A stretch of DNA of 64,000 nucleotides from Mycobacterium basiliense (GTDB lineage Bacteria; Actinomycetota; Actinomycetes; Mycobacteriales; Mycobacteriaceae): assembly GCF_900292015.1 (NCBI RefSeq), contig NZ_LR130759.1:310001-374000 (forward strand), read 5' to 3'. A model generated the notes under the pieces. The model was not told where the DNA came from. It was given only the letters and a program-made list of their open reading frames with translations, and made no database searches. The stretch's first letter is position 1; every line of letters starts with the position of its first letter. The position numbers and the translations under genes were made by a program. Positions 47,099 to 55,015 of this stretch are shown in pieces.

Positions 47099-48115
47099 AT
47101 GTCGCGCTGGACAAGGGGCCGCACGAGGGGAAGCCTCTTTGCCGCTGCGAACGCGGCCGGAGTGATTGCTGTGCTGGTGCTGGGCACCGGTCCAGCTCTT
47201 GCGGACCCAGATGACGCGCCCGGCGATCCGGTAGTGGTTGCTCCGGCGCCGCCCGCGCCGGACCCATTGGCGCCGCCGCCGGGGCCCGATCCGCTGGCGT
47301 TGCCGCCGATGCCGGACCCGCTTACGCCACCACCGCCCAACCCGCTGGCGGTGCCCGCGGCGGCCGGCCCGGTCGCCGGACAGGATCCGACGCCGTTTAT
47401 CGGTCCGCCGCCTTTCCGGCCGCCGACGTTCAATCCCGTCGACGGTGCGATGGTCGGGGTGGCCAAGCCGATCATCATCAACTTCGAGGTGCCCATCGCC
47501 GACCGACCGATGGCCGAAAGCGCCATCCACATTTCGTCGATCCCGCCGGTGCCGGGCAAGTTCTACTGGATGAGTCCCACCCAGGTCCGCTGGCGGCCTT
47601 TTGAATTCTGGCCGGCCAACACCGCGGTGAACATCGATGCCGCCGGCACCAAATCCAGTTTTCGGACCGGTGATTCGCTGGTGGCCACCGCCGACGATGC
47701 CACCCACCAGATGACGATTAGCCGCAACGGCGTCGTACAGCAGACCTTCCCGATGTCCATGGGTATGGCGGCCGGCAACCACCAGACCCCCAACGGCACG
47801 TACTACGTGCTCGAGAAGATGCCCACGGTGGTGATGGATTCCTCGACGTACGGTGTTCCGGTCAACTCACCGCAGGGCTACAAGGTGACGGTGTCGGACG
47901 CCGTCCGCATCGACAACAGTGGCAACTTCGTGCATAGCGCGCCGTGGTCGGTGGGCGATCAGGGTAAGCGCGATGTCAGCCACGGCTGTATCAATCTGAG
48001 CCCCAGCAACGCTAAGTGGTTCTACGACAACTTCGGCAGTGGTGACCCGATCGTCGTCAAGAACTCGGTGGGAACCTACAACAAAAACGACGGCGCCCAG
48101 GACTGGCAGATCTAG
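47099..48115 (+). CDS. Exported L,D-transpeptidase, Rv0192-like
   Basis: A 338-residue secreted protein. The signal peptide (residues 1-38) ends GPALA. A proline-rich segment (about 43-95) leads to an Ig-like domain and the YkuD catalytic domain, with the active-site motif [19 protein letters not shown] (Cys near residue 300). L,D-transpeptidases make 3-3 peptidoglycan crosslinks. The ATG follows an AGGGATGAT ribosome site. Rv0193c-Rv0195, which follow in M. tuberculosis, are absent. Confidence 0.88.
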   Translation: MSRWTRGRTRGSLFAAANAAGVIAVLVLGTGPALADPDDAPGDPVVVAPAPPAPDPLAPPPGPDPLALPPMPDPLTPPPPNPLAVPAAAGPVAGQDPTPFIGPPPFRPPTFNPVDGAMVGVAKPIIINFEVPIADRPMAESAIHISSIPPVPGKFYWMSPTQVRWRPFEFWPANTAVNIDAAGTKSSFRTGDSLVATADDATHQMTISRNGVVQQTFPMSMGMAAGNHQTPNGTYYVLEKMPTVVMDSSTYGVPVNSPQGYKVTVSDAVRIDNSGNFVHSAPWSVGDQGKRDVSHGCINLSPSNAKWFYDNFGSGDPIVVKNSVGTYNKNDGAQDWQI

Positions 48116-48218
48116 CACCCACCCCCGGGCGGTTGAGGTAGCCGGCTCGGATTTCGCCAGCGATAGCTTCTGCATGGTCGGTGAAGTTCACCGTAGGGCA
48201 CTCCCGTTGGGTGCCGAT

Positions 48219-48238
48219 TATGTATAGCATCATACATA
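48219..48238. promoter_or_regulatory. Dyad operator overlapping the tetR start codon
   Basis: TATGTAT-N6-ATACATA, a perfect 7-bp dyad. Its last base is the A of the ATG of the TetR gene. This suggests autorepression of the tetR-oxidoreductase operon. Confidence 0.75.
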
Positions 48239-48834
48239 TGCGCAGCCCTCGCGACCGGATGGTGGTGTCCGCCGCCCTGCTGATCCGGGAACGCGGCGCG
48301 CATGCCACCGCCATCTCCGACGTTCTGCAGCACAGCGGTGCGCCGCGCGGGTCGGCCTACCACTACTTCCCGGGTGGACGAACGCAGTTGTTGTGCGAGG
48401 CGGTCGACTTCGCAGGCGAGCACGTCGCGAAGATCATCACCGAGGCCGATCAGTCCCTCGATCTGTTGAACACGCTGGTCGCTAAATATCGGGAGCAGCT
48501 GCTCGCCAGCGACTTCCGCGCCGGCTGTCCCATCGCGGCGGTGTCCGTTGAAGCCGGCGAGGCGGCGGACGGGGAGCGGATGGCGCCGGTGATCGAGCAT
48601 GCGGCGGCGGTGTTCGACCGGTGGTCCGACTTGATCGCCGAACGCTTCCTCGCCGACGGCATAGCGGCGGACCGGGCCGCGGAATTAGCGGTGCTGGCAA
48701 CGTCGGCGCTGGAGGGCGCGCTTCTGCTGGCCCGGGTGCGGCGAGACCTGGCGCCGCTGGATGTCGTTCATCGCCAGCTGCACGGCCTGCTGCTGGCAGA
48801 GCTGCCGGAAAGGGAAACCGATGACCACCACTGA
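48238..48834 (+). CDS. TetR-family repressor, Rv0196-like
   Basis: A 198-residue TetR regulator. The N-terminal helix-turn-helix is AISDVLQHSGAPRGSAYHYFPGGRTQLL near residues 23-50. The C-terminal half is of the LmrA/YxaF-like type. ATG 48238 is preferred to an earlier in-frame ATG at 48181, because the operator overlaps it and the HTH spacing fits. It overlaps the molybdopterin oxidoreductase gene by 14 bases, so it probably controls that gene and itself. Confidence 0.9.
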   Translation: MRSPRDRMVVSAALLIRERGAHATAISDVLQHSGAPRGSAYHYFPGGRTQLLCEAVDFAGEHVAKIITEADQSLDLLNTLVAKYREQLLASDFRAGCPIAAVSVEAGEAADGERMAPVIEHAAAVFDRWSDLIAERFLADGIAADRAAELAVLATSALEGALLLARVRRDLAPLDVVHRQLHGLLLAELPERETDDHH

Positions 48835-51070
48835 TTGGCAGCCCACTGCCTGCATCCTGTGCGAATGCAACTGCGGCATCGTCGTGCAAGTCGAAGATGG
48901 CAGGCTAGCGCGCATCCGGGGAGACAAAGCTCATCCGGCATCGCAAGGCTACACCTGCAATAAGGCGTTGCGGCTGGATCACTACCAGAACAACCGCGGC
49001 CGCCTCACCTCGCCGCTGCGGCGCCGTCCCGACGGGACCTACGAGGAGATCGACTGGGACACCGCAATTGTCGAGATCGCAGAAGGGTTCAAGCATATCC
49101 GCGATGTCTACGGCGGGGACAAAATCTTCTACTACGGCGGTGGCGGCCAAGGCAATCACCTGGGCGGCGCGTATAGCGGAGCATTCCTCAAGGCGCTGGG
49201 CTCACGGTACCGGTCAAATGCACTGGCGCAGGAGAAAACCGGCGAGGCGTGGGTTGACGGCCAGCTATACGGCGGTCACACGCGCGGTGAGTTCGAGCAT
49301 GCCGAAGTGTCGGTTTTCATCGGGAAAAACCCGTGGATGTCGCAGAGTTTCCCCAGAGCTCGGGTGGTGCTCAACGAGATCGCCAAAGACCCCGCGCGGT
49401 CGATGATCGTGGTCGATCCCGTCGTTACCGACACCGCCAAGATGGCCGACTTCCATCTGCGGGTGCGCCCTGGTACCGATGCCTGGTGCATCGCGGCGTT
49501 GGCGGCCGTCCTGGTGCAGGAAAGCCTTTGTGACGAACAATTTCTCACCGAACACGTACACGGAGCCGACGCTGTCCGCGCGGTACTTGGCGAGATTCCG
49601 GTCGGTGACTACGCGCAGCATTGCGGGGTGGACGAAGAGCTGCTGCGTGCGGCGGCTCGCCGCATCGGCACCGCAGGCAGCGTTTCGGTATTCGAAGATC
49701 TTGGCATCCAACAGGCGCCTAATAGCACGGTGTGCTCGTACCTGAACAAGATGCTGTGGATTCTTACCGGTAACTTCGCGAAAAAAGGTGGCCAACATCT
49801 GCACTCGTCGTTCGCACCGTTGTTCAGCATGGTCTCCGGCCGCACACCTGTCACCGGTGCTCGCATCATCGCCGGGCTGGTACCGGGCAACGTGGTTCCC
49901 GAGGAGATCCTCACCGACCACCCGGACCGATTCCGCGCCATGATTGTCGAGAGCGCCAATCCCGCGCATTCCCTTGCTAACTCGGCTGCCTGCCGAGAGG
50001 CGTTTGAAGCGCTGGAACTGTTGGTGGTTATCGATGTCGCGATGACCGAAACGGCCAGATTGGCCCACTACGTGCTGCCCGCAGCGTCGCAGTTCGAAAA
50101 GCCCGAAACCACGTTCTTCAATCTGGAATTTCCGCATAACGCCGTGCATTTGCGGCACCCGCTATTCGAGCCATTGCCGGGGACATTGCCCGAACCCGAA
50201 ATCTGGGCGCGATTGGTGCGGGCCCTGGGTGTCGTGGATGACGCGGATCTGCGGCCGCTGCACGAGGCCGCGGCGCAGGGTCGTCAAGCGTATGCCGAAG
50301 CAGTTATGGGCGCCGCGGCCACCAACCCTTCGATGGCCAAGCTGCTCCCTTACGTGCTCTACGAAACGCTGGGCCCGACACTGCCTGACGGCCTGGCCGG
50401 GGCCGCGGCGCTATGGGGGTTAGCCCAGAAGACCGCGATGACCTATCCCGATGCAGTCCGGCGAGCCGGGCACGCCGACGGCAACGCGTTGTTCGACGCG
50501 ATTCTCAACAGCCGTTCCGGAGTCACCTTTACCGCGCACAATTACCAGGATGATTTTGCGCTGATCAACTACACCGACCACAAGATCTCGTTGGAGATTC
50601 CCGAATTGCTGGACGAGATACGGTCGTTGACTCACGCACCGGCGCAGCTGACAACCCCGGAGATGCCGATCGTGCTATCCGTGGGGGAACGCCGCGCCTA
50701 TACAGCCAATGACATATTCCGTGATCCGTCCTGGCGCAAACGTGATGTGGACGGAGCGTTGCGAGTCAGTGTCGAGGACGCCGATGCGCTCGGGCTGGTG
50801 GACGGATGTCGGGCCCGCATCACCACCGCGGCTGGTAGTGCGGAAGCCACCATCGAGATCAGCGAGACAATGCTGCCCGGGCATGCCGCGCTGCCCAACG
50901 GCTTTGGGCTCGACTACGTCGACGCGGATGGCCGTACCGTTGTTCCGGGGGTAGCCCCCAACTCGCTCACATCGACTCAATGGCGCGACCCATATGCCGG
51001 CACGCCCTGGCACAAGCACGTGCCCGCGCGCATCGAAGCCTGCCGAGCAGACGCAGAATCGCATGTTTGA
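48821..51070 (+). CDS. Molybdopterin oxidoreductase, Rv0197-like
   Basis: A 749-residue member of the DMSO reductase/formate dehydrogenase superfamily. An N-terminal 4Fe-4S motif (CILCECNCG near 11-19 and a further Cys near 46) leads into the molybdopterin domains: IGKNPWMSQSFPRAR, VVDPVVTDTAKMADFHLRVRPGTDAW, and the C-terminal dinucleotide-binding beta barrel. There is no Tat signal, so it is cytoplasmic. The electron partner and substrate are unknown. ATG 48821 has an AAAGGGAAA region upstream within tetR. Confidence 0.87.
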   Translation: MTTTDWQPTACILCECNCGIVVQVEDGRLARIRGDKAHPASQGYTCNKALRLDHYQNNRGRLTSPLRRRPDGTYEEIDWDTAIVEIAEGFKHIRDVYGGDKIFYYGGGGQGNHLGGAYSGAFLKALGSRYRSNALAQEKTGEAWVDGQLYGGHTRGEFEHAEVSVFIGKNPWMSQSFPRARVVLNEIAKDPARSMIVVDPVVTDTAKMADFHLRVRPGTDAWCIAALAAVLVQESLCDEQFLTEHVHGADAVRAVLGEIPVGDYAQHCGVDEELLRAAARRIGTAGSVSVFEDLGIQQAPNSTVCSYLNKMLWILTGNFAKKGGQHLHSSFAPLFSMVSGRTPVTGARIIAGLVPGNVVPEEILTDHPDRFRAMIVESANPAHSLANSAACREAFEALELLVVIDVAMTETARLAHYVLPAASQFEKPETTFFNLEFPHNAVHLRHPLFEPLPGTLPEPEIWARLVRALGVVDDADLRPLHEAAAQGRQAYAEAVMGAAATNPSMAKLLPYVLYETLGPTLPDGLAGAAALWGLAQKTAMTYPDAVRRAGHADGNALFDAILNSRSGVTFTAHNYQDDFALINYTDHKISLEIPELLDEIRSLTHAPAQLTTPEMPIVLSVGERRAYTANDIFRDPSWRKRDVDGALRVSVEDADALGLVDGCRARITTAAGSAEATIEISETMLPGHAALPNGFGLDYVDADGRTVVPGVAPNSLTSTQWRDPYAGTPWHKHVPARIEACRADAESHV

Positions 51071-51100
51071 CGGCTAAATTGCGCGATTCTGTGTCTGCTC
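51045..51100. terminator. Long hairpin between convergent genes
   Basis: Left arm GAGCAGACGCAGAATCGC (51045-51062) and right arm GCGATTCTGTGTCTGCTC (51083-51100) pair over 18 bases with one G-T. The loop is 20 bases. The left arm lies in the last codons of the molybdopterin oxidoreductase gene, and the right arm ends 24 bases before zmp1's end. It resembles the GAGCAGACGCA-type repeated terminators reported in mycobacteria, and could act in both directions. Confidence 0.7.
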
Positions 51101-51123
51101 GCGCAAGAAGGCGACGCGCGGAC

Positions 51124-53118
51124 CTAGCTCCAGATCCTGACGCGGCGCTGTGGTTCCAGGAATAGGGCGTCGTCCTCCGTGACATCGAAGGCCTCGTAGA
51201 ACGCGTCCACATTGCGCACGACGCCGTTGCACCGGAACTCCGGCGGGGAGTGTGGATCGACCGCCAGTCGCCGAATCGCCTCGGCCTGACGCGATTTCGT
51301 CCGCCAAACCTGGGCCCACCCGAAGAACACCCGCTGTACACCGGTAAGGCCGTCGATCTCCTCGGCGGGCTCACCGTTCAGCGATAGCTGGTAGGCGAGT
51401 AGCGCGATCGAGAGCCCGCCCAGATCGCCGATGTTCTCTCCAATCGTGAACGCGCCCTGGACATGAGGGGGACCGGGTTGATCCACTAGATCGCGGGGCG
51501 CGTATGCGTCATATTGTTCGATCAATGCCTTCGCGCGGCTTCCGAACTCGGTGCGGTCATCGTCGGTCCACCAGTCGACCAGGTTGCCGTCGCCATCGTA
51601 TTTGGCGCCTTGATCGTCAAAGCCGTGCCCGATCTCGTGTCCGATAACCGCGCCGATTCCGCCGTAGTTGGCCGCGTCATCGGCGTCAGCGTCGAAGAAT
51701 GGGGGTTGCAAAATCGCTGCCGGAAAGACGATCTCGTTCATGCCCGGGTTGTAATAGGCGTTGACGGTCTGGGGTGTCATGAACCACTCGTCGTGGTCGA
51801 CCGGGCCGCCGAGCTTGGCAAGCTCGCGGTCGTGGTTGACCGCGTAGCCACGCTGGAAGTTGCCGTAGAGGTCGTTGCGATCGATCACCAGTTTTGAGTA
51901 ATCCCGCCATTTGATCGGATAGCCAACCTTGGCGGTGAACTTGCCCAGCTTGGTCAGTGCACGCTCACGAGTCTGCGGCGTCATCCAATCCAGTTCGCTG
52001 ATGCTGATTCGGTACGCCTCTTGCAGGTTGGATACCAAAGCATCGATGCGGGCCTTGGCGCCCGGCGGGAAATGCCGCTCGACATAGAGCTTTCCGACCG
52101 CGTCGCCCATTAGGGATTCGACCAGCGCCACCGCTCGTTTCCAGCGCTCGCGAATCTGCTCGGCACCGGTCAACCTGCGGCCGTAGAAGTCGAAGTCCTC
52201 GCCCACCAGATCATGGGTCAGCCAGGGGGCACGCGCGCGAATCAAGCGCCAACGCGCCCAACACTTCCAATCCTCGAGATTTTCACTGTTCCACAGCGTG
52301 GCGAAGGCGTTGAGGTAGTCGGGCTGGCGCACCACCAGTTCCGCGACCGCCTCCGGGGTGGTGCCCAGCGCGGCCAGCCAGCTCGCCCAGTCAAAACCCG
52401 CCCCCTCGATCTGGATGTCAGCAAACGTGCGCAGGTTGTAGGTGAGTTCGGCGTCGCGACGCTTGACGACGTCCCAATGGGCGGCCGCCAGCTTGCTCTC
52501 CAGCGACACGATGGTCGCTGCGACATCGGCGTGCCCTGCGCTTTCCCCACCGAATACCAGGGCGAACATCCGGGCGATGTGCCCGGGGTAGGCGGCCAAC
52601 ACTTCGGCGTGTTGCTCGTCGCGATAGTAGGACTCGTCGGGTAGTCCGATGCCCGATTGGGTGAAGTGCACCAAATAGCGGGTCGAGTCCTTGGCGTCGG
52701 TGTCGACATACAGCCCTATGCCGCCGCCCATCCCGTTGCGTTGCAGGGCGCCGATGACCGCGGCCAATGCGTCGCGATCGGCGGCGTCGTCGATCATGGT
52801 GAGCTCGTCGCGCAGCGGCTGCACGCCCCGGCTCTCGACCGCCTCTTCGTCCAGAAAGCTGGTGTAGAGGTCGCCGATCCGCTGCTCGTCGGTGCCGGCT
52901 GGTGCCGCTCGTTCACTGGCTTCGATGATTAGGTCGCGCACTTGCTGCTCGGCACGGTCGAACAGGTGGCGGAAAGCGCCGTCCGTCGCGCGGTCCGCGG
53001 GTATGTCGTATTCCTTCAACCAGCGGCCATTGACGTGGCCGAACAGGTCGTCTTGCGGGCGGGCGTCAGGGTCGATATAGCTCAGGTCGATACCGGAGCG
53101 AACAGCGGTATTCGTCAC
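51124..53118 (-). CDS. zmp1: Zinc metalloprotease Zmp1 (M13 family)
   Basis: A 664-residue M13/neprilysin-type peptidase, one residue longer than M. tuberculosis Zmp1. The zinc motif HEIGH has His494, Glu495 and His498; ENIGDLGG provides the third ligand, and NAYYNPGMNEIVFPAAIL is the family substrate-binding strand. It lacks a classical signal peptide. In M. tuberculosis it is linked to inflammasome evasion and phagosome arrest. It converges with the molybdopterin oxidoreductase gene. Confidence 0.93.
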   Translation of the reverse strand: MTNTAVRSGIDLSYIDPDARPQDDLFGHVNGRWLKEYDIPADRATDGAFRHLFDRAEQQVRDLIIEASERAAPAGTDEQRIGDLYTSFLDEEAVESRGVQPLRDELTMIDDAADRDALAAVIGALQRNGMGGGIGLYVDTDAKDSTRYLVHFTQSGIGLPDESYYRDEQHAEVLAAYPGHIARMFALVFGGESAGHADVAATIVSLESKLAAAHWDVVKRRDAELTYNLRTFADIQIEGAGFDWASWLAALGTTPEAVAELVVRQPDYLNAFATLWNSENLEDWKCWARWRLIRARAPWLTHDLVGEDFDFYGRRLTGAEQIRERWKRAVALVESLMGDAVGKLYVERHFPPGAKARIDALVSNLQEAYRISISELDWMTPQTRERALTKLGKFTAKVGYPIKWRDYSKLVIDRNDLYGNFQRGYAVNHDRELAKLGGPVDHDEWFMTPQTVNAYYNPGMNEIVFPAAILQPPFFDADADDAANYGGIGAVIGHEIGHGFDDQGAKYDGDGNLVDWWTDDDRTEFGSRAKALIEQYDAYAPRDLVDQPGPPHVQGAFTIGENIGDLGGLSIALLAYQLSLNGEPAEEIDGLTGVQRVFFGWAQVWRTKSRQAEAIRRLAVDPHSPPEFRCNGVVRNVDAFYEAFDVTEDDALFLEPQRRVRIWS

Positions 53119-53160
53119 CCCGCCATCCTTCCATCTCGATTCGGGTGCGACGATCGGGCC

Positions 53161-53802
53161 ATGTCAGACGATGATTCCGCGGTAGCTCCGGTGAAAGAAG
53201 CCGATGAGGATTCCGATGAAGCCGCTGCCGAACCGGACGATTCACCTGCTGAGATGCTCTCCAACTTCGGCATCGGGTCGACCATTCTCGGTGTGGTGGC
53301 GGTCGTCGCGGTCGTGCTCGGTGTCCTCATCTGGTCGGGCCATCGTGACGAGGTGGCCGAGCGCGTATATCTGACCCGGGTGATGCAGGCGGCGGCCGAA
53401 TGGACTGATGTGCTGATCAACATGAATGCCGGCAACGTGGACGCCAGCCTGCAGCGGCTGCACGACGGAACGGTCGGCCAACTCAACACTGACTTCGACG
53501 CCGCGGTGTTGCCCTACCGGCAGGTGGTGGAGAAGTTGCAGACCCAAAGCAGCGGCCGGATAGAGGCGGTGGCGATCGAAACGGTGCACCGGGACCTGGA
53601 CACCCGGCCCGGAGCCGCCCGGTCTGTGGTGACCACCAAGTTGCCGCCCTTTGCCACCAGGACGGATTCGGTGCTGCTCGTTGCGACGTCGGTCGCCGAA
53701 AATGCCGGTGTCAAGCCGCAAACAGTGCATTGGAGCTTGCGGATCGAGGTCTCCGCGGTGGACGGCAAGCCGATGATCTCGGGCCTGGAATCGATTCGAT
53801 GA
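53161..53802 (+). CDS. omamA: Orphan Mce-associated membrane protein, OmamA homologue
   Basis: A 213-residue single-pass protein. An acidic N-terminus (residues 1-35) precedes the helix GSTILGVVAVVAVVLGVLIWSG (about 40-61) and a Mam-like external domain. The position and architecture match Rv0199 (OmamA), which stabilises Mce1 and Mce4 lipid importers in M. tuberculosis. ATG 53161 is used; longer frames run into the zmp1 5' end. It overlaps the next gene as ATGA. Confidence 0.85.
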   Translation: MSDDDSAVAPVKEADEDSDEAAAEPDDSPAEMLSNFGIGSTILGVVAVVAVVLGVLIWSGHRDEVAERVYLTRVMQAAAEWTDVLINMNAGNVDASLQRLHDGTVGQLNTDFDAAVLPYRQVVEKLQTQSSGRIEAVAIETVHRDLDTRPGAARSVVTTKLPPFATRTDSVLLVATSVAENAGVKPQTVHWSLRIEVSAVDGKPMISGLESIR

Positions 53803-54488
53803 GAAACGCGTGGCGGCTGGCCGCATTCGATATCGCAGCGCCGTTGGCCGCGATCGCGGCACTGGTGACGATCGGGTTCGTCCTGGGTTGGCCGTGGTGG
53901 TGGATATCGGCGTGTTCGGTGCTGGTGCTGCTGATTACCGAAGGCGTGGCGATCAACTTCTGGTTATTGCGCCGTGATGCGGTGACCGTGGGAACCGACG
54001 ACGAAGCTCCCGGGCTGCGGTTAGCGGTCGTGTTTGTATGCGCCGCGGCTCTGGTGGCGGCGGTACTGACCGGATACACGCACTGGACGATGCCGGATCA
54101 AGACTTCAACCGAGACTCCCGAAGGGTGGTACAGGTCGCCACGGAGATGGCCGAGGCGGTGGCGTCGTTCGCGCCGGGTGTTCCCAACGCCGCGGTCGAC
54201 CGGGCGGCGGCCATGATGGTGCCGGAGCGAGTGGCGGCGTTCAAGGAGCAATATGCCAAGTCAAGCGCCGACCTGGCGCAACGCAAGGTCACCGCGCAAG
54301 CCGACACGCTGTCGGCCGGTGTGGAGGCTCTTGGGCCATCGGCGGCCAGTGTGGCGGTGATCTTGCGAGTTACCCAAAACACTCCCGGTCAGCCGACCAA
54401 CCAGGCCGCGCCGGCGCTGCGGGTGGCGCTGACCAAGCGGGGCAGTGACTGGCTGGTGCTCGACGTGACGCCGATCAGCTCCCGCTGA
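53799..54488 (+). CDS. omamB: Orphan Mce-associated membrane protein, OmamB homologue
   Basis: A 229-residue protein, the same length as M. tuberculosis Rv0200. It has two N-terminal helices (IAAPLAAIAALVTIGFVLGWPWWW and SACSVLVLLITEGVAINFWLL), a third near residues 72-92 and a Mam-type domain ending LVLDVTPISSR. ATG overlaps the OmamA stop. It probably works with OmamA on Mce complexes. Confidence 0.82.
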   Translation: MRNAWRLAAFDIAAPLAAIAALVTIGFVLGWPWWWISACSVLVLLITEGVAINFWLLRRDAVTVGTDDEAPGLRLAVVFVCAAALVAAVLTGYTHWTMPDQDFNRDSRRVVQVATEMAEAVASFAPGVPNAAVDRAAAMMVPERVAAFKEQYAKSSADLAQRKVTAQADTLSAGVEALGPSAASVAVILRVTQNTPGQPTNQAAPALRVALTKRGSDWLVLDVTPISSR

Positions 54489-54496
54489 TCGGACTT

Positions 54497-55015
54497 CTAG
54501 CCGGAATCCGCCGCGCGGGTGTTTTTGACCCGGACAAATCGGTCGGACAATCGCCGCATCCGGATCATCACCGAGGCGGACGGGCTGACACTGCCGTCCA
54601 GGTAAGAGGCCAGGTCCTCGGCCAGTACGCCGATGCGCGATGCGAATTCCTGCCGACCCAAACCCGACCGATCCACCAGTAGCTTCACGTGACGCGCGAC
54701 CTCGGCGCGCTCGTTGGCTTCCAGCTGGGTACGCGCTCGGTCCAGTACTTCGCACAACGCTTTGGAGATGCCGTACGGCGGGGACCCTTCCAGGACTTCT
54801 TCGACCTGGCGGGCGGTCCGCCCGTAGGGGTCGCGCTTCAACGCGGCGGCAATGCGCTTCCAGGTGGCGATGTCGCCGCCGGCGATCGCGGAGCGGATGG
54901 CGGCGGTCGGCCAGAATTCGACCGGCCGGTCGACACCGGGCCCCCCGGCTTCGATGCTGGACCCTTGCGATGCCGGTGTGGGCGCAGGTTTCCGCTGGTC
55001 GGTTGCCAACGTCAC
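54497..55015 (-). CDS. Hypothetical protein with a C-terminal HTH-like fold, Rv0201c-like
   Basis: A 172-residue soluble protein. Residues about 110-155 (LVDRSGLGRQEFASRIGVLAEDLASYLDGSVSPSASVMIRM) look like a Cro/XRE-type helix-turn-helix. The N-terminal half has DIATWKRIAAALKRDPYGRTARQVEE. GTG 55015 overlaps the mmpL11 stop as GTGA, so it is the second gene of the mmpL11 operon. Function is unproven. Confidence 0.78.
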   Translation of the reverse strand: MTLATDQRKPAPTPASQGSSIEAGGPGVDRPVEFWPTAAIRSAIAGGDIATWKRIAAALKRDPYGRTARQVEEVLEGSPPYGISKALCEVLDRARTQLEANERAEVARHVKLLVDRSGLGRQEFASRIGVLAEDLASYLDGSVSPSASVMIRMRRLSDRFVRVKNTRAADSG

